Assembly (NCBI GenBank): GCA_041747755.1
Contig: JBGTEN010000065.1
Coordinates: forward strand, 1 to 64,000
DNA: 64,000 nucleotides
Source: Aurantibrevibacter sp041747755
Lineage (GTDB): Bacteria; Bacteroidota; Bacteroidia; Flavobacteriales; Flavobacteriaceae
Direction: 5' to 3'
Positions 16,985 to 26,128 of this stretch are shown here, piece by piece. Under the pieces are notes generated by a model. That model saw nothing but the letters and a program-made list of their open reading frames with translations, was not told the origin of the DNA and did no database searches. Numbering within the stretch: position 1 is the first letter of the stretch; each line of letters begins with the position of its first letter. Position numbers and translations under genes: made by a program.

Positions 16985-17841
16985 TAGAGTACATTCAACA
17001 TTTGTTCTTTAACTTTTTCAAGTTCATCTTTCATCTGAACCACGAGTTGCTGCATGGGTGCAAAATTTGCCTTTGAACCTATAGTATTAATTTCCCTTCC
17101 TATTTCCTGACAAATGAATCCTAGTTTCCTTCCATTAGAATCGTCGGATTTAAGTGTTGCACTAAAATACTGTAAATGGTTAGCCAAACGCACTTTTTCT
17201 TCTGTAATATCGAACTTTTCTAAATAAAAAATAAGCTCTTGTTCAAACCTATTAGCATCCACATTTTCTTTAAGTTCTGCAACGGCTTTCTCTAATCGCT
17301 CACGAATAGTAAGTAAGCGGTCCGGATCCATTTTGGCTACTTTCTGAAGAAGCGTTTCCAACATCTCGATTCGTTCACTAAAATCCTTTTCCAAGACCTT
17401 ACCCTCAGCAGTTCTAAACCCATTTATCTCTTGAAGCGCTGCATGAAGTGCTTCTAATATAATAGCATACTCCTCTTCATTGATATCCTCTCTTTCTGTT
17501 CTTAAAGCATCAGGAAGCCGCATTGCGATTTCTAATAAGCGAAGCTCATCACCGTTAGCAATATTGCGCAATTGCTCTATATAATTCCGAACAACACCCG
17601 GGTTAATCTCCGAAGTAGTATCATTTCCTGAATTCTCTATGTATAATCCAAAATCTATTTTCCCTCTATCCAGTGCATTAGCAATTACTTTTCTCAACTC
17701 CAGTTCCTTGTCTTTGTAAGCAGCAGGAATGCGGGCGTTTAAATCCAAGCCTTTGCTGTTAAGGGATTTTATTTCAATGGTAATTTTCTTTGTTGGAAGT
17801 TGTACAACGTGTTTCCCAAATCCTGTCATGGATTGAATCAT
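16984..17841 (-). CDS. YicC family endoribonuclease-like protein
   Basis: A 285-residue protein of the YicC/YloC family. The conserved N-terminus (MIQSMTGFGK, then IKSLNSKGLDLNARIP) and C-terminus (DSNGRKLGFICQEIGREINTIGSKA) are both intact, and the length is normal. E. coli YicC is described as an endoribonuclease linked to small-RNA turnover and stress survival; whether the activity holds here is unknown. It is the first gene of the operon with gmk and nadD. Confidence 0.93.
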   Translation of the reverse strand: MIQSMTGFGKHVVQLPTKKITIEIKSLNSKGLDLNARIPAAYKDKELELRKVIANALDRGKIDFGLYIENSGNDTTSEINPGVVRNYIEQLRNIANGDELRLLEIAMRLPDALRTEREDINEEEYAIILEALHAALQEINGFRTAEGKVLEKDFSERIEMLETLLQKVAKMDPDRLLTIRERLEKAVAELKENVDANRFEQELIFYLEKFDITEEKVRLANHLQYFSATLKSDDSNGRKLGFICQEIGREINTIGSKANFAPMQQLVVQMKDELEKVKEQMLNVL

Positions 17842-17983
17842 AAACTCTATTTAAATTTCGATAAAGGTAATAAAAATGAGCTACCTCCATAGTTTCGCCT
17901 CGAGGTATAAAACTAAAGATTGCTATATTAAAAGAAGTAAAATCTTTTAACTCTAACTTAATAATAAACGTACAATGTATGAA

Positions 17984-18805
17984 TTACAACTCTCTAAGCC
18001 AGATGTTTCGGAAACTAACCCTACTATTATCTCCATGATCTTGAAGTATCAATGGTCCTTTACCATGAGCCGGATTTTTAGGCCATCCAATATAAGGCGT
18101 AGTCCCCTTTAATTCCACATGATCCTGTACTAAAACCCCATTATGAATTACTGTTATCGTTCCTGACTTAATCTTTTCACCTGCATCATTAAACTCCGGT
18201 GCGTGGTAAATGATATCATATGAATTCCATTCTCCGCTAGGTACTGATGCCATTGCCAGTGGTGTATGCTGTTTATAGATAGATGCTACCTGTCCATTAG
18301 TATAGGTATCATTGTCGTTATTATCCAGTACCTGAACCTCATAGAGTCCATTAAGAAAAATACCGCTGTTCGCTCGGTTTTGACCATCGCGTTCCACTTC
18401 TGCTGGTGATTTCCATTCAATATGAAGTTGTATATCCCCAAAGTTCTCTTTGGTCTGTATGTCTCCTGTTTTATCCTTTACAGTCATACTGCCATCCTTA
18501 TTCAAATGCCAAGCTACTGCAGTACTGTCTTTTGAGCTAATCCATCCATCAAAACTAGTTCCATCAAAAAGAACAATAGCATCACTTGGCGGTGCTCCTA
18601 GTGCCCCAGGCCTCACTACGGGAGGAACTGGTTCATAAAACTCAGTTTCCTCTGGCTTTGTAGGTTCGGTACCTATATATTCTTGATGAATAATTACTTT
18701 TTCTTTGGTTTCCTTTTCCACAATAGGTTCTACATTTACTTTTTCCTGACATGAGAAAAAGACCAATGCCATTACGGGCATTATGAATACATTTTTTAAA
18801 TTCAT
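17984..18805 (-). CDS. DUF1080 (3-keto-disaccharide hydrolase family) lipoprotein A
   Basis: A 273-residue lipoprotein: signal peptide with lipobox FFSC (Cys19), a linker rich in Pro and Glu to about residue 75, then a concanavalin-like DUF1080 domain (IVLFDGTSFDGWIS through LQDHGDNSRVSFRNIWLREL). Pfam names this family 3-keto-disaccharide hydrolase; in Bacteroides, members act as lyases or hydratases on 3-keto-glycosides made by a C3-oxidising dehydrogenase. The domain includes WNSYDIIYHAPEF and GKGPLILQDHGD. It lies next to a second DUF1080 gene and a TIM-barrel isomerase on the same strand. I infer a periplasmic or surface role in breaking oxidised glycosides; the substrate is not known. 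Confidence 0.88.
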   Translation of the reverse strand: MNLKNVFIMPVMALVFFSCQEKVNVEPIVEKETKEKVIIHQEYIGTEPTKPEETEFYEPVPPVVRPGALGAPPSDAIVLFDGTSFDGWISSKDSTAVAWHLNKDGSMTVKDKTGDIQTKENFGDIQLHIEWKSPAEVERDGQNRANSGIFLNGLYEVQVLDNNDNDTYTNGQVASIYKQHTPLAMASVPSGEWNSYDIIYHAPEFNDAGEKIKSGTITVIHNGVLVQDHVELKGTTPYIGWPKNPAHGKGPLILQDHGDNSRVSFRNIWLREL

Positions 18806-18829
18806 CTCCTTTACTATTAGTTGGTTTTA

Positions 18830-19609
18830 TTAAAGTTCTTTGATTTTAATGTTTCTAAATGACACCTTATCTCCATGGTCCTGTAATCCTATTTTGCCTG
18901 TAGGATATTTTCCAAAAGCTTCCCATCCGGCAAACTTTGATTTTGCAACCATGGCATCCCAAGCTTCTCCATTTACAGGAAAGGTAACAATCTGTTTCCC
19001 GTTCAACACAATTTTACCTTCATTTGTATTGTGGTTAATTGTAATTTCTGTTGTGTTCCATTCTCCCGCAGGGTTTGCCACATCTTCTGATGGAGCAACC
19101 ATATCATATAAAGCACCTGCCTGATGTGTTGTTCCTGCTTTAGCATCAGGATGCCTTTCATTATCTAATACCTGAACTTCTGGACCTGTTTGGTACGGCT
19201 GACCAAATTTTTCGTCTTCATATACACCCCAAAAAATTCCGCTATTACCTCCCTCAGCAATATTCGACTCTACATGGAGTACAAAATTGGTATACTCTTT
19301 CTTGGTAACAATATTGTAACTCTCCCCTTTTTTACGCTCTTTTGGTGGATATAAAGTCATAGTCCCGTCTTCAATTTTCCAATTATCGGATACCTCATCG
19401 GTTAAATATCCTTTCCAGTTTTCAAAACTTGATCCATCAAATAATATTTCCCACTCTCCGGAATCATAATTGGCAACATTTTCAGAGACATCAGCATTTT
19501 CAGAGACATCAGCATTTTCAGATAGTTCTTTACCCACAGCTTTTTCTGTTTTGTTTTTGCAACTCATTACGGCAATGGATAACAATGAAATTAAAAATAG
19601 TTTTCTCAT
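18830..19609 (-). CDS. DUF1080 (3-keto-disaccharide hydrolase family) lipoprotein B
   Basis: A 259-residue lipoprotein with lipobox VMSC (Cys17), then a short acidic linker built of repeated SENADV units, then the DUF1080 domain (ILFDGSSFENWKGY to GLQDHGDKVSFRNIKIKEL). It shares the fold with its neighbour but is clearly diverged, so the pair is more likely lyase plus hydratase, or two substrates, than a recent copy. A WNTTEITINHNTNEG segment and HPDAKAGTTHQAGALYD lie in the middle as usual for the family. Upstream by 13 bases is the TIM-barrel gene at 19623, so the three genes form one operon. Confidence 0.88.
   Translation of the reverse strand: MRKLFLISLLSIAVMSCKNKTEKAVGKELSENADVSENADVSENVANYDSGEWEILFDGSSFENWKGYLTDEVSDNWKIEDGTMTLYPPKERKKGESYNIVTKKEYTNFVLHVESNIAEGGNSGIFWGVYEDEKFGQPYQTGPEVQVLDNERHPDAKAGTTHQAGALYDMVAPSEDVANPAGEWNTTEITINHNTNEGKIVLNGKQIVTFPVNGEAWDAMVAKSKFAGWEAFGKYPTGKIGLQDHGDKVSFRNIKIKEL
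19477..19524. repeat. 18-bp tandem repeat in the DUF1080 lipoprotein linker
   Basis: The unit CATTTTCAGAGACATCAG occurs twice in perfect tandem (19477-19494 and 19495-19512) with a partial third copy. It is in frame and encodes the repeated SENADV linker after the lipidated cysteine, so changes in copy number would alter linker length without breaking the gene. Confidence 0.9.
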
Positions 19610-19622
19610 AATATTGTTTTTA

Positions 19623-20675
19623 TTATAGCCCCAGTATTTTCTTTAAGGTCTCTTTATCAATTTCTGCTCCTGCAAAATCATCAAAAGTTTTTTCAGTAGC
19701 TTCAATTATGTGATCCTGAATAAATTTAGCCCCTTCTCTTGCTCCTTGTTCCGGGCTCTTAATACAACATTCCCATTCCATTACTGCCCAAACATCGCAA
19801 CCGTATTGGGTGAGCTTAGAGAAAATAGTTTTAAAATCGATTTGTCCGTCTCCTAAAGAACGGTATCTTCCAGCTCTATTACCCCAATCATTGTATCCCC
19901 CAAAAGCACCTTTTTTCCCGGTTGGATTGAACTCCGAATCTTTAACGTGAAAAGATTTTATGAATTCGTGGTAATGATCTATATAGGCAATATAATCCAG
20001 TTGTTGTAGTACAAAATGACTTGGATCATACAATATATTAACACGTTTATGATTTCCTGTTGCCTCTAAAAAGCGCTCAAAGGTATCGCCGTCATGTAGA
20101 TCTTCCCCTGGATGTATTTCATAACAAACATCTACCCCTTCCATATCAAAATGATTCAGGATGGGTAGCCATCGTTTGGCCAATTCCGAAAAGCCCATTT
20201 CAACTAATCCGGCAGGGCGTTGTGGCCATGGATGCATGGTGTGCCATAGCAGTGCTCCTGAAAATGTTGCATGCGACTTTATTCCCAAAAACTTACTTGC
20301 TGTAGCTGCCTTTTTTACCGTATCCACAGCCCATTCAGTACGTGCCTTTGGGTTATTTTTTACCTTATCAGGGGCGAAATTATCGAACATTAGATCATAT
20401 GCCGGGTTTACAGCTACCAATTGGCCTTGTAAATGCGTTGAAAGCTCTGTAATCTCTAAACCATAGCTGTTAATTTTTCCTTTTAACTCATCGCAGTAGG
20501 TCTTACTTGCTGCGGCTTTGTCCAAATCTATCAGGAAATCTACCCAAGTAGGGATTTGTATGCCTTTGTATCCTAAATTGGATGCCCATTTACATAGTCC
20601 GTCTAAAGAATTAAAAGGGGCTTTACCATCTACAAATTGTGCCAAGAAAACGGCTGGTCCTTTAATTGTTTTCAT
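19623..20675 (-). CDS. Sugar phosphate isomerase/epimerase family TIM-barrel protein, cytosolic
   Basis: A 350-residue xylose-isomerase-like TIM barrel (AP_endonuc_2 family). Metal-binding motifs typical of the family are visible: CYEIHPGEDLHDG (Glu and His), ILYDPSHFVLQQ (Asp and His), IKSFHVKDSEF (His), and VMEWECCIKSPEQGAREG (Glu). There is no signal peptide, so it should act in the cytoplasm, unlike the other two TIM-barrel proteins of this locus. It heads the minus-strand operon with the two DUF1080 genes. The likely role is isomerisation, epimerisation or hydration of a keto-sugar. The exact reaction cannot be read from sequence. Confidence 0.9.
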   Translation of the reverse strand: MKTIKGPAVFLAQFVDGKAPFNSLDGLCKWASNLGYKGIQIPTWVDFLIDLDKAAASKTYCDELKGKINSYGLEITELSTHLQGQLVAVNPAYDLMFDNFAPDKVKNNPKARTEWAVDTVKKAATASKFLGIKSHATFSGALLWHTMHPWPQRPAGLVEMGFSELAKRWLPILNHFDMEGVDVCYEIHPGEDLHDGDTFERFLEATGNHKRVNILYDPSHFVLQQLDYIAYIDHYHEFIKSFHVKDSEFNPTGKKGAFGGYNDWGNRAGRYRSLGDGQIDFKTIFSKLTQYGCDVWAVMEWECCIKSPEQGAREGAKFIQDHIIEATEKTFDDFAGAEIDKETLKKILGL

Positions 20676-21017
20676 TGTAATTCAATCTAATTATTATTGG
20701 TTTTGATTTTATCCTAATTTGAGAATTATTAGAATTAAACATTATATTTATTGTTTTAATCCTACATTTATTTTCGATTTTACACGAAGTTATAAATATA
20801 GGAATAAGAAAAGAATTAAAAGAAAAATTAAGAATGATTCAACAATTAGCATTCCGTGCAATTTTAGCTGCTAAAGGAATAAGTAGTAATAAACCAAAAA
20901 GGATTGCCTTACGATTTATTGATTTTTTCTAACAATAGTGAATTAAATGCCAGAACAATAAATCTCTTCAAAACCAATTTTAAACAGAAAATTTTCTTAA
21001 GTTAAAGTAGTTCATTC
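20676..21017. other. 342-bp divergent intergenic region
   Basis: Very AT-rich region between the TIM-barrel operon (minus) and the ASCH gene (plus); it should hold both promoters, but I see no full TAnnTTTG box near either start. A 32-codon open frame (ATG at 20834, TAA at 20930-20932) encodes a basic peptide ending KPKRIALRFIDFF. I have no evidence it is a gene. Confidence 0.5.
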
Positions 21018-21479
21018 ATGGAAAATAACCATTCGGCTAAAAATATGTGGGGAGATTATTTGGACTCCCATTTGGAACATGCCTTTGCAGACGCCCCAAA
21101 AATTATTCAATTAGGAGAAACCGAACAGGACATAAATACATCTGTAAAACTTATTAAAGAAGGAGTAAAAAAGGCTACTTCCTACTCTTTGTTAGGATTA
21201 CAATATAGAAAAGAACCATTACCCAAAACAGGGGATTTTTTGGTCATAGCAAATTCGAGTGACATAGCGCAGTGTATTGTTAGAACAACCTCCGTAAAGT
21301 TAAAACCCTTTTTTGGCATTGATGCGGATTATGTTCGATTGGAGGGCGAAGGAGATAAGTCTCTGGATTTTTGGAAGAAAAAATATTGGGATTATTTTTT
21401 ACGGGAATTGGAGCCTTTTGAACGCTTGCCCCGAGAAAGCATGATTGTGGTTTGTGTTACCTTTGACAAAGTATTTTAA
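21018..21479 (+). CDS. ASCH domain-containing protein
   Basis: A 153-residue protein of the ASCH superfamily, a PUA-like beta-barrel that binds RNA or nucleotides. The pattern MWGDYL, KKATSYSLLGLQYR, GDFLVIANSSDIAQCIVRTTSVKLKPF and the late EGEGDKSLDFWKKKYWDYF are typical. Its cellular role is unknown; some relatives hydrolyse N4-acetylcytidine. It stands alone on the plus strand within the sugar locus and is unlikely to be part of the pathway. Confidence 0.85.
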   Translation: MENNHSAKNMWGDYLDSHLEHAFADAPKIIQLGETEQDINTSVKLIKEGVKKATSYSLLGLQYRKEPLPKTGDFLVIANSSDIAQCIVRTTSVKLKPFFGIDADYVRLEGEGDKSLDFWKKKYWDYFLRELEPFERLPRESMIVVCVTFDKVF

Positions 21480-21508
21480 AATAAAGCCGCTTTTAGCGGC
21501 TTTATTTT
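21478..21508. terminator. Bidirectional terminator between ASCH and Gfo/Idh genes
   Basis: A perfect 14-bp inverted repeat (AAAATAAAGCCGCT / AGCGGCTTTATTTT) with a 3-base loop. It overlaps the ASCH stop codon and lies 18 bases beyond the end of the convergent Gfo/Idh gene, so it should stop both. Confidence 0.92.
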
Positions 21509-21525
21509 TCTAGTATAGCAACCCA

Positions 21526-22662
21526 TTATTCCAAATCTACCCAGATGTTCCCGTTTTTATGTGATGCTACAGTCGCTTCAATGAAATTCATGCCTCTAAC
21601 GCCGTCTAACATAGTTGGAAATTCGCCTTCATTGTATTTCTCTCCACGAATAGCTCTTGCGGCACCTAAATAAATATTGGCCATAGAATCGAATATACCC
21701 TCAGGATGTCCTGCGGGCAACTTTGTACCATCTAGAGAAAGTTCAGAATTATAGGCATGGCCGGGTTTATAAATTTGAGTTGGCTCAGAGTCGCTGGACT
21801 TATACAAAAAGTTGGGATTTTCCTGCTCCCATCTAAACGCCCCTTTTTCACCGTAAATGGCAATTGCAAGTCCGTTTTCTTCACCCGTGGCAACCTGGCT
21901 GCTACGAAGCACTCCTTTTACATAATCGCTTACTTTAAGCAGTACCGTACCGTCTAAATCCATCTGATTACCATCATACATAAGGTTAAAATCGGCTAGG
22001 ATGGATTTAATTTTCAAGCCTGTGGTATATTCAATCATATTAAAGGCATGCACCCCAATATCACCCATGCAGGAACTAATACCGGCCTTTTTGGGATCCA
22101 AACGCCAAACAGATGCTCTTTTTTCAGCATCATGAATAACAGGGTTTAACCAGCCTTGGTAATATCTGGCATCCACCTTATGAATTTTACCTAAAGCCCC
22201 CGCCTTAATCATTTCTCTCATTTGCCGCACCATTGGGTAACCCGTATACGTATGAGTAAGTGCAAAAACAGTACCCGCCTTCCTATGTGTATCCTGTAAA
22301 ATTTTAGCTTCGGCCAAGGAGGTGGTCATAGGTTTTTCGCAGATGACGTGGAATCCATTTTCCAATAAAGTTTTTGCCATTGGGAAATGCAAAAAATTTG
22401 GTGTGAGAATGGAACATACTTGTACCCGTTTTTCCTTTGGAAGTTTCATCTCCTCGGTTATAAACATATCAAAATCCTTATAAATTCGGTCAGTTGGTAC
22501 ATCTATTTCCTCTGCAAAGGCAAGATTTGATTCAAAGTCCGGATTGAATACTGCTGCGGTAATTTGATAATTATCATTAATATGAGATGCAACTCGGTGC
22601 AACACTCCAATAAGGGAATCGCCCCCTCCTCCTAAAATTCCTAATCTAATTTTCTTTGGCAT
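21526..22662 (-). CDS. Gfo/Idh/MocA family oxidoreductase, cytosolic
   Basis: A 378-residue NAD(P)-dependent oxidoreductase. The Rossmann motif is GILGGGGDS at residues 8-16 and the catalytic-domain hallmark is CEKPMTTS at 108-115. No signal peptide is present. Family members oxidise or reduce sugars at one carbon, including reduction of 3-keto sugars and the reverse. A Gfo/Idh enzyme beside DUF1080, TIM-barrel and GMC genes fits the step that turns an imported 3-keto sugar into a normal sugar. It is followed on the same strand, upstream, by DJ-1, MFS, DinB and a TIM-barrel gene with short gaps, suggesting one operon reading 25993 to 21526. Confidence 0.92.
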   Translation of the reverse strand: MPKKIRLGILGGGGDSLIGVLHRVASHINDNYQITAAVFNPDFESNLAFAEEIDVPTDRIYKDFDMFITEEMKLPKEKRVQVCSILTPNFLHFPMAKTLLENGFHVICEKPMTTSLAEAKILQDTHRKAGTVFALTHTYTGYPMVRQMREMIKAGALGKIHKVDARYYQGWLNPVIHDAEKRASVWRLDPKKAGISSCMGDIGVHAFNMIEYTTGLKIKSILADFNLMYDGNQMDLDGTVLLKVSDYVKGVLRSSQVATGEENGLAIAIYGEKGAFRWEQENPNFLYKSSDSEPTQIYKPGHAYNSELSLDGTKLPAGHPEGIFDSMANIYLGAARAIRGEKYNEGEFPTMLDGVRGMNFIEATVASHKNGNIWVDLE

Positions 22663-22698
22663 TTTATATCTATTTAATTAATACTAATACTATGTAGT

Positions 22699-23256
22699 TT
22701 ATCCTCTATAATCCATTTTTTTACGGATTTCTTGCGCCGCTAATTCTCCCGCCCATTTTTTGCAAAGAAACAATCCTAAATCCAAAGAGGAGGAAACTGC
22801 TCCGGCTGTTATTACTCCACCATCCTCTACTATGCGCTCTTTTAAAACTTCACTACAATAGGGCTCCAACTCCAAATAGGATTGATAATTGGTGGTAGCC
22901 TTCTTATCCTTCAAAAACCCCGCTGCACCAAGTAATAAACTTCCAGTACAGATAGATGCTTTTGTCTTTACTGTTTGGGCCGAATTTATCCATGCTATAA
23001 AGTCAGCGTCTCTCTGTAACTCTCTGGTGCCAAACCCACCGGGCACAATTATAACATCATACCCTGAAAGATTATTTTTAATCTTTTGCGGCACTATCTC
23101 TAGTCCGAAATTGTCAATAACAGTATTCGTAAAAGAGCAAATATCCCATTCCAAAGCCGGAATATACTTTAATGCTTTTAGTCTGGAAATAGGGTCATAT
23201 ATTCCAATAAAATCAAGCCAAGTTATTCCGTTAAAAATGATGTAGGCAATTTTCAT
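22699..23256 (-). CDS. DJ-1/PfpI family protein
   Basis: A 185-residue glutamine-amidotransferase-like protein. The nucleophile is Cys103 in SICTGSLLLGAAG, and an acidic residue in TWLDFIGIYDP (Asp15) is placed as in isonitrile-hydratase-like members; ATTNYQSYLEL follows. DJ-1 relatives range from glyoxalases and chaperones to hydratases. Its place inside a keto-sugar operon could fit detoxification of reactive dicarbonyl or keto products, but that is only inference. Confidence 0.85.
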   Translation of the reverse strand: MKIAYIIFNGITWLDFIGIYDPISRLKALKYIPALEWDICSFTNTVIDNFGLEIVPQKIKNNLSGYDVIIVPGGFGTRELQRDADFIAWINSAQTVKTKASICTGSLLLGAAGFLKDKKATTNYQSYLELEPYCSEVLKERIVEDGGVITAGAVSSSLDLGLFLCKKWAGELAAQEIRKKMDYRG

Positions 23257-23297
23257 GTTGCTATGAATTACAAATTCCCCTTTTATACTTTAAGAAT

Positions 23298-24524
23298 TTA
23301 TGGTTTATAAGCTATTTTTTCCTTTTTGAAAAATAACGCAAAGAAAACCAACACCAAAAATGCAAAAACCGCAGGGTATAGCCAAATATTTTGCCAAATA
23401 TGCGAGCCATCTTCCTGAAGATAGACATCTGCTATTTTACCGGCAACCCAAAAGCCAATTAACATTCCAACTCCATAGGTAGCCAAAGTAATTAGGCCTT
23501 GTGCAGCACTTTTATATTTTGGGCCTGCCTTACTATCCGTATAAATCTGTCCGGAAACAAAGAAAAAATCATAACAAATACCATGAAGCGCTATACCCAA
23601 CAAAAGCATGAAAGTAAGTTCCCCGGCATTTCCATAAGCAAAAAGCACATAACGAATGGTCCACGCTAACATGGCAACCAAAATGGTATTCTTAAATCCG
23701 AATTTATTAAAAAAGAAAGGCAGCAATAACATAAAAAGTATTTCCGATCCCTGCCCAATGGTCATTTTTGCTGTTGGATTTTCCAATCCTGCCTCCACTA
23801 AAAACGGGTTCGCATTTTGATAATAAAAAGCTAAAGGAATACAAATTAAAATTGATGCAATAAAAAATATTAAAAAATTCCTGTCTTTGAGCAATTTTAA
23901 CGCTTCCAATCCTAAAATATCTGATAGGGAAATCTTATCGCCTTTGTCTACTTTGGGTGGAGTTTTTGGCAGTGTAAAACTAAAAAAACCTAAAAATGCA
24001 GAAGCTATAGAAGTCATTAAAAATGTATTTTTTAGCATCCCTTCCGCAATTCCGGCTTCCGAATCCCACAGAAAATAACTAATAATTACCCCGGCAATAA
24101 TCCATCCCAAAGTTCCAAAAACACGGACGAAAGAAAATTCCTTTGTTGGATCTTTCATTTGATTAAAAGAAATGGAATTAACTAATGCCAAAGTAGGCAT
24201 GTACAAAATCATATAAACTAAAACCAGGGGATAAAAAATAGTGAAATCTGCAGCACCATACATTAAATATAATAACACTGAACCAAGCAAGTGAAGAATC
24301 GCTAAGATGCGTTCAGCGTTAAAATACCTGTCGGCGATAAGGCCAATAACAAAAGGAGCTATAATGGCACCCCAAGATTGCGTTGAAAAGGCGGCGGCTA
24401 TTTCACCATCACTTGCTTTTACATTATTACCTAAAAAAGTTCCCAACGTTACAAACCATCCTCCCCAAATAAAAAACTCCAAAAACATCATTAGAGAGAG
24501 CTGTATACGGGTCTTAAGAATCAT
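23298..24524 (-). CDS. MFS permease of the nucleoside:H+ symporter type
   Basis: A 408-residue inner-membrane protein with about twelve hydrophobic segments. It starts with the block MFLEFFIWGGWFVTLGTFL, and VIGLIADRYFNAERILA gives the MFS loop signature between helices 2 and 3. It resembles the NupG/XapB nucleoside symporter family; in Bacteroidota, members near DUF1080 and Gfo/Idh genes are often annotated as nucleoside permeases but more likely move sugars. It is the only transporter in the sugar locus; there is no SusC/SusD pair. It probably brings the periplasmic cleavage product into the cytoplasm. Confidence 0.9.
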   Translation of the reverse strand: MILKTRIQLSLMMFLEFFIWGGWFVTLGTFLGNNVKASDGEIAAAFSTQSWGAIIAPFVIGLIADRYFNAERILAILHLLGSVLLYLMYGAADFTIFYPLVLVYMILYMPTLALVNSISFNQMKDPTKEFSFVRVFGTLGWIIAGVIISYFLWDSEAGIAEGMLKNTFLMTSIASAFLGFFSFTLPKTPPKVDKGDKISLSDILGLEALKLLKDRNFLIFFIASILICIPLAFYYQNANPFLVEAGLENPTAKMTIGQGSEILFMLLLPFFFNKFGFKNTILVAMLAWTIRYVLFAYGNAGELTFMLLLGIALHGICYDFFFVSGQIYTDSKAGPKYKSAAQGLITLATYGVGMLIGFWVAGKIADVYLQEDGSHIWQNIWLYPAVFAFLVLVFFALFFKKEKIAYKP

Positions 24525-24536
24525 TGGAATGTGTTG

Positions 24537-24980
24537 TTATCTTTTGTAAAATGTATAATCCAGCACTAACGGTTCTATACCGTTATTCCTAAAATCAGTG
24601 GCTATTTGCCCTCTGTGATAAGTAGAATGGTTTGTGATATGAAAGAGCATATCTTGTAAGGTGTTGGTAAATAATCTTCCCTGGGAGTTTTCATAATCGA
24701 TACGCTTCTCAAAATTGTCTGCATTGGTTATGATTTCAAAAGAGCTTCGCTGGTTCTCATAATGGATATCTGCCCAATCCCTTATTAAATGCAGTTGAAA
24801 AACCTGATAATTTGCCGGGTTTCCAAGGATTCTGGCATTCCATATATCATGAGCGTTTAAAATATGGCTGAATAGTAATGCACTTTTTTCGGGCACAATT
24901 CCCATCTTAGTGCACTCCTCAATCAGTTTTTTATTACAATAAAAATTGTAATCAAAAAGTTGATTAAAAAATCCTTTCAT
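24537..24980 (-). CDS. DinB family protein
   Basis: A 147-residue four-helix-bundle protein. The metal-binding histidines of the family are recognisable in LFSHILNAHDIWNARI and in ITNHSTYHRGQIATDFRNNG. DinB proteins include thiol transferases and many without known function. It lies between the MFS gene and a TIM-barrel gene with gaps of 12 and 17 bases, so it is co-transcribed, but its link to sugar breakdown is unclear. Confidence 0.88.
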   Translation of the reverse strand: MKGFFNQLFDYNFYCNKKLIEECTKMGIVPEKSALLFSHILNAHDIWNARILGNPANYQVFQLHLIRDWADIHYENQRSSFEIITNADNFEKRIDYENSQGRLFTNTLQDMLFHITNHSTYHRGQIATDFRNNGIEPLVLDYTFYKR

Positions 24981-24997
24981 AAAAAGTTATACCTAGT

Positions 24998-25993
24998 CTA
25001 GTTTAGTTTTTTGGCTACCTTAATCAATAAATCCCTGGTAGCAAGAATACCGGCTTCCTCATCCAATTCATTTCCCTCATACTCTACGCCAATATAACCT
25101 GTATAACCTGCATCTTTAACAATTTGAAGCATTCTTACATAGTCAATATCAATCTCGTTGCCATTGGCATCAAAGTTATTTGATTTTGCGCTCACCGCCT
25201 TGGCATGGACCATTAATTCTTTTACACCCTTATAAATATCGTATTTTTCAGCACAACCGGATGCCCAATCCGTAGGATCGTTTCTTCTAATACAAAAGTT
25301 TCCAAAATCCGGTAAGGTACCGCAGTTATCCATATTCACTTTAACCATAACCTCCGAGAGCATCTCGGCATTTGAAGATAATCCGCCATGATTTTCTACG
25401 ATAACATTAATGTTTTTGTCTTTAGCATAAGTTGCTAACTGGGTTAGACCATCCACGGAGCATGCTTTCCAGGCTTCCGGTTCTGTACTTCCGGACAAGT
25501 TCACTCTTATGGCATGACAGCCCATTGATTCAGCAGCATCTACCCACTTAAAATGGTTCTCAACCGCTTTCTTTCTTTCTTTAGCATCTTCTGTAGCCAA
25601 GTCTCCCTGACCATCTATCATAATCAAAACATTTTTCAAGCCATGTTTTGCAGCCTCAGCATTAGATTTCTCCACAAACGCGGCCATTGCCTCTTTGGAA
25701 TACCCTAAAGGCTCTAATTCTTTATTGTACAATTGGCTCACATACTCCAATCCAAAAAAACCCCATTTTTTCGCGAGTTCTGCAAAAGTGTAAGGGTCTT
25801 GTCCTTCCCAAATCATTTTATGAACAGACCATTGCGCCAGAGACAATTTAAAAAATGGTTCAGCATCTTGAACTATGGTAGTTGATTCCGTATTTTCCTC
25901 TGACCTTTTAGTCTCCTTACATGCATAGATTCCCATTAGCGATACGGTAATTCCCATTTGAGCACTGGATACTATGAAGTTTCTTCTTTTCAT
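24998..25993 (-). CDS. Exported sugar phosphate isomerase/epimerase family TIM-barrel protein
   Basis: A 331-residue TIM barrel with an N-terminus that has both a twin-arginine-like start (MKRRNFIVSSA) and a lipobox-like IYAC near residue 25, so it is probably a Tat-exported lipoprotein. Metal-binding segments include NVIVENHGGLSSN, GTLPDFGNFCIRR, MVHAKAVS and GYIGVEYEGNELDEEAG. The fold is that of xylose-isomerase-like enzymes, which usually isomerise or epimerise sugars; an exported version implies a periplasmic sugar substrate. It is the promoter-proximal gene of the minus-strand operon and is divergent from the GMC oxidoreductase gene. Confidence 0.9.
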   Translation of the reverse strand: MKRRNFIVSSAQMGITVSLMGIYACKETKRSEENTESTTIVQDAEPFFKLSLAQWSVHKMIWEGQDPYTFAELAKKWGFFGLEYVSQLYNKELEPLGYSKEAMAAFVEKSNAEAAKHGLKNVLIMIDGQGDLATEDAKERKKAVENHFKWVDAAESMGCHAIRVNLSGSTEPEAWKACSVDGLTQLATYAKDKNINVIVENHGGLSSNAEMLSEVMVKVNMDNCGTLPDFGNFCIRRNDPTDWASGCAEKYDIYKGVKELMVHAKAVSAKSNNFDANGNEIDIDYVRMLQIVKDAGYTGYIGVEYEGNELDEEAGILATRDLLIKVAKKLN

Positions 25994-26128
25994 TGGTTTT
26001 TGTTTATCTGATATATATAATTGGTAATTACTACAACGTTATAGTGTAACTTCCACAAGAATTATAGCTTTTAAATGTAGAAAATTAATTTTATATTTAA
26101 TAAATTTATGAAATAAACAATTCAATAC

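Noticed and set aside
20834..20932. A 32-codon frame upstream of the ASCH gene.
   Set aside because: Too short and without homologue, promoter or terminator support; kept only as a comment in the intergenic entry.
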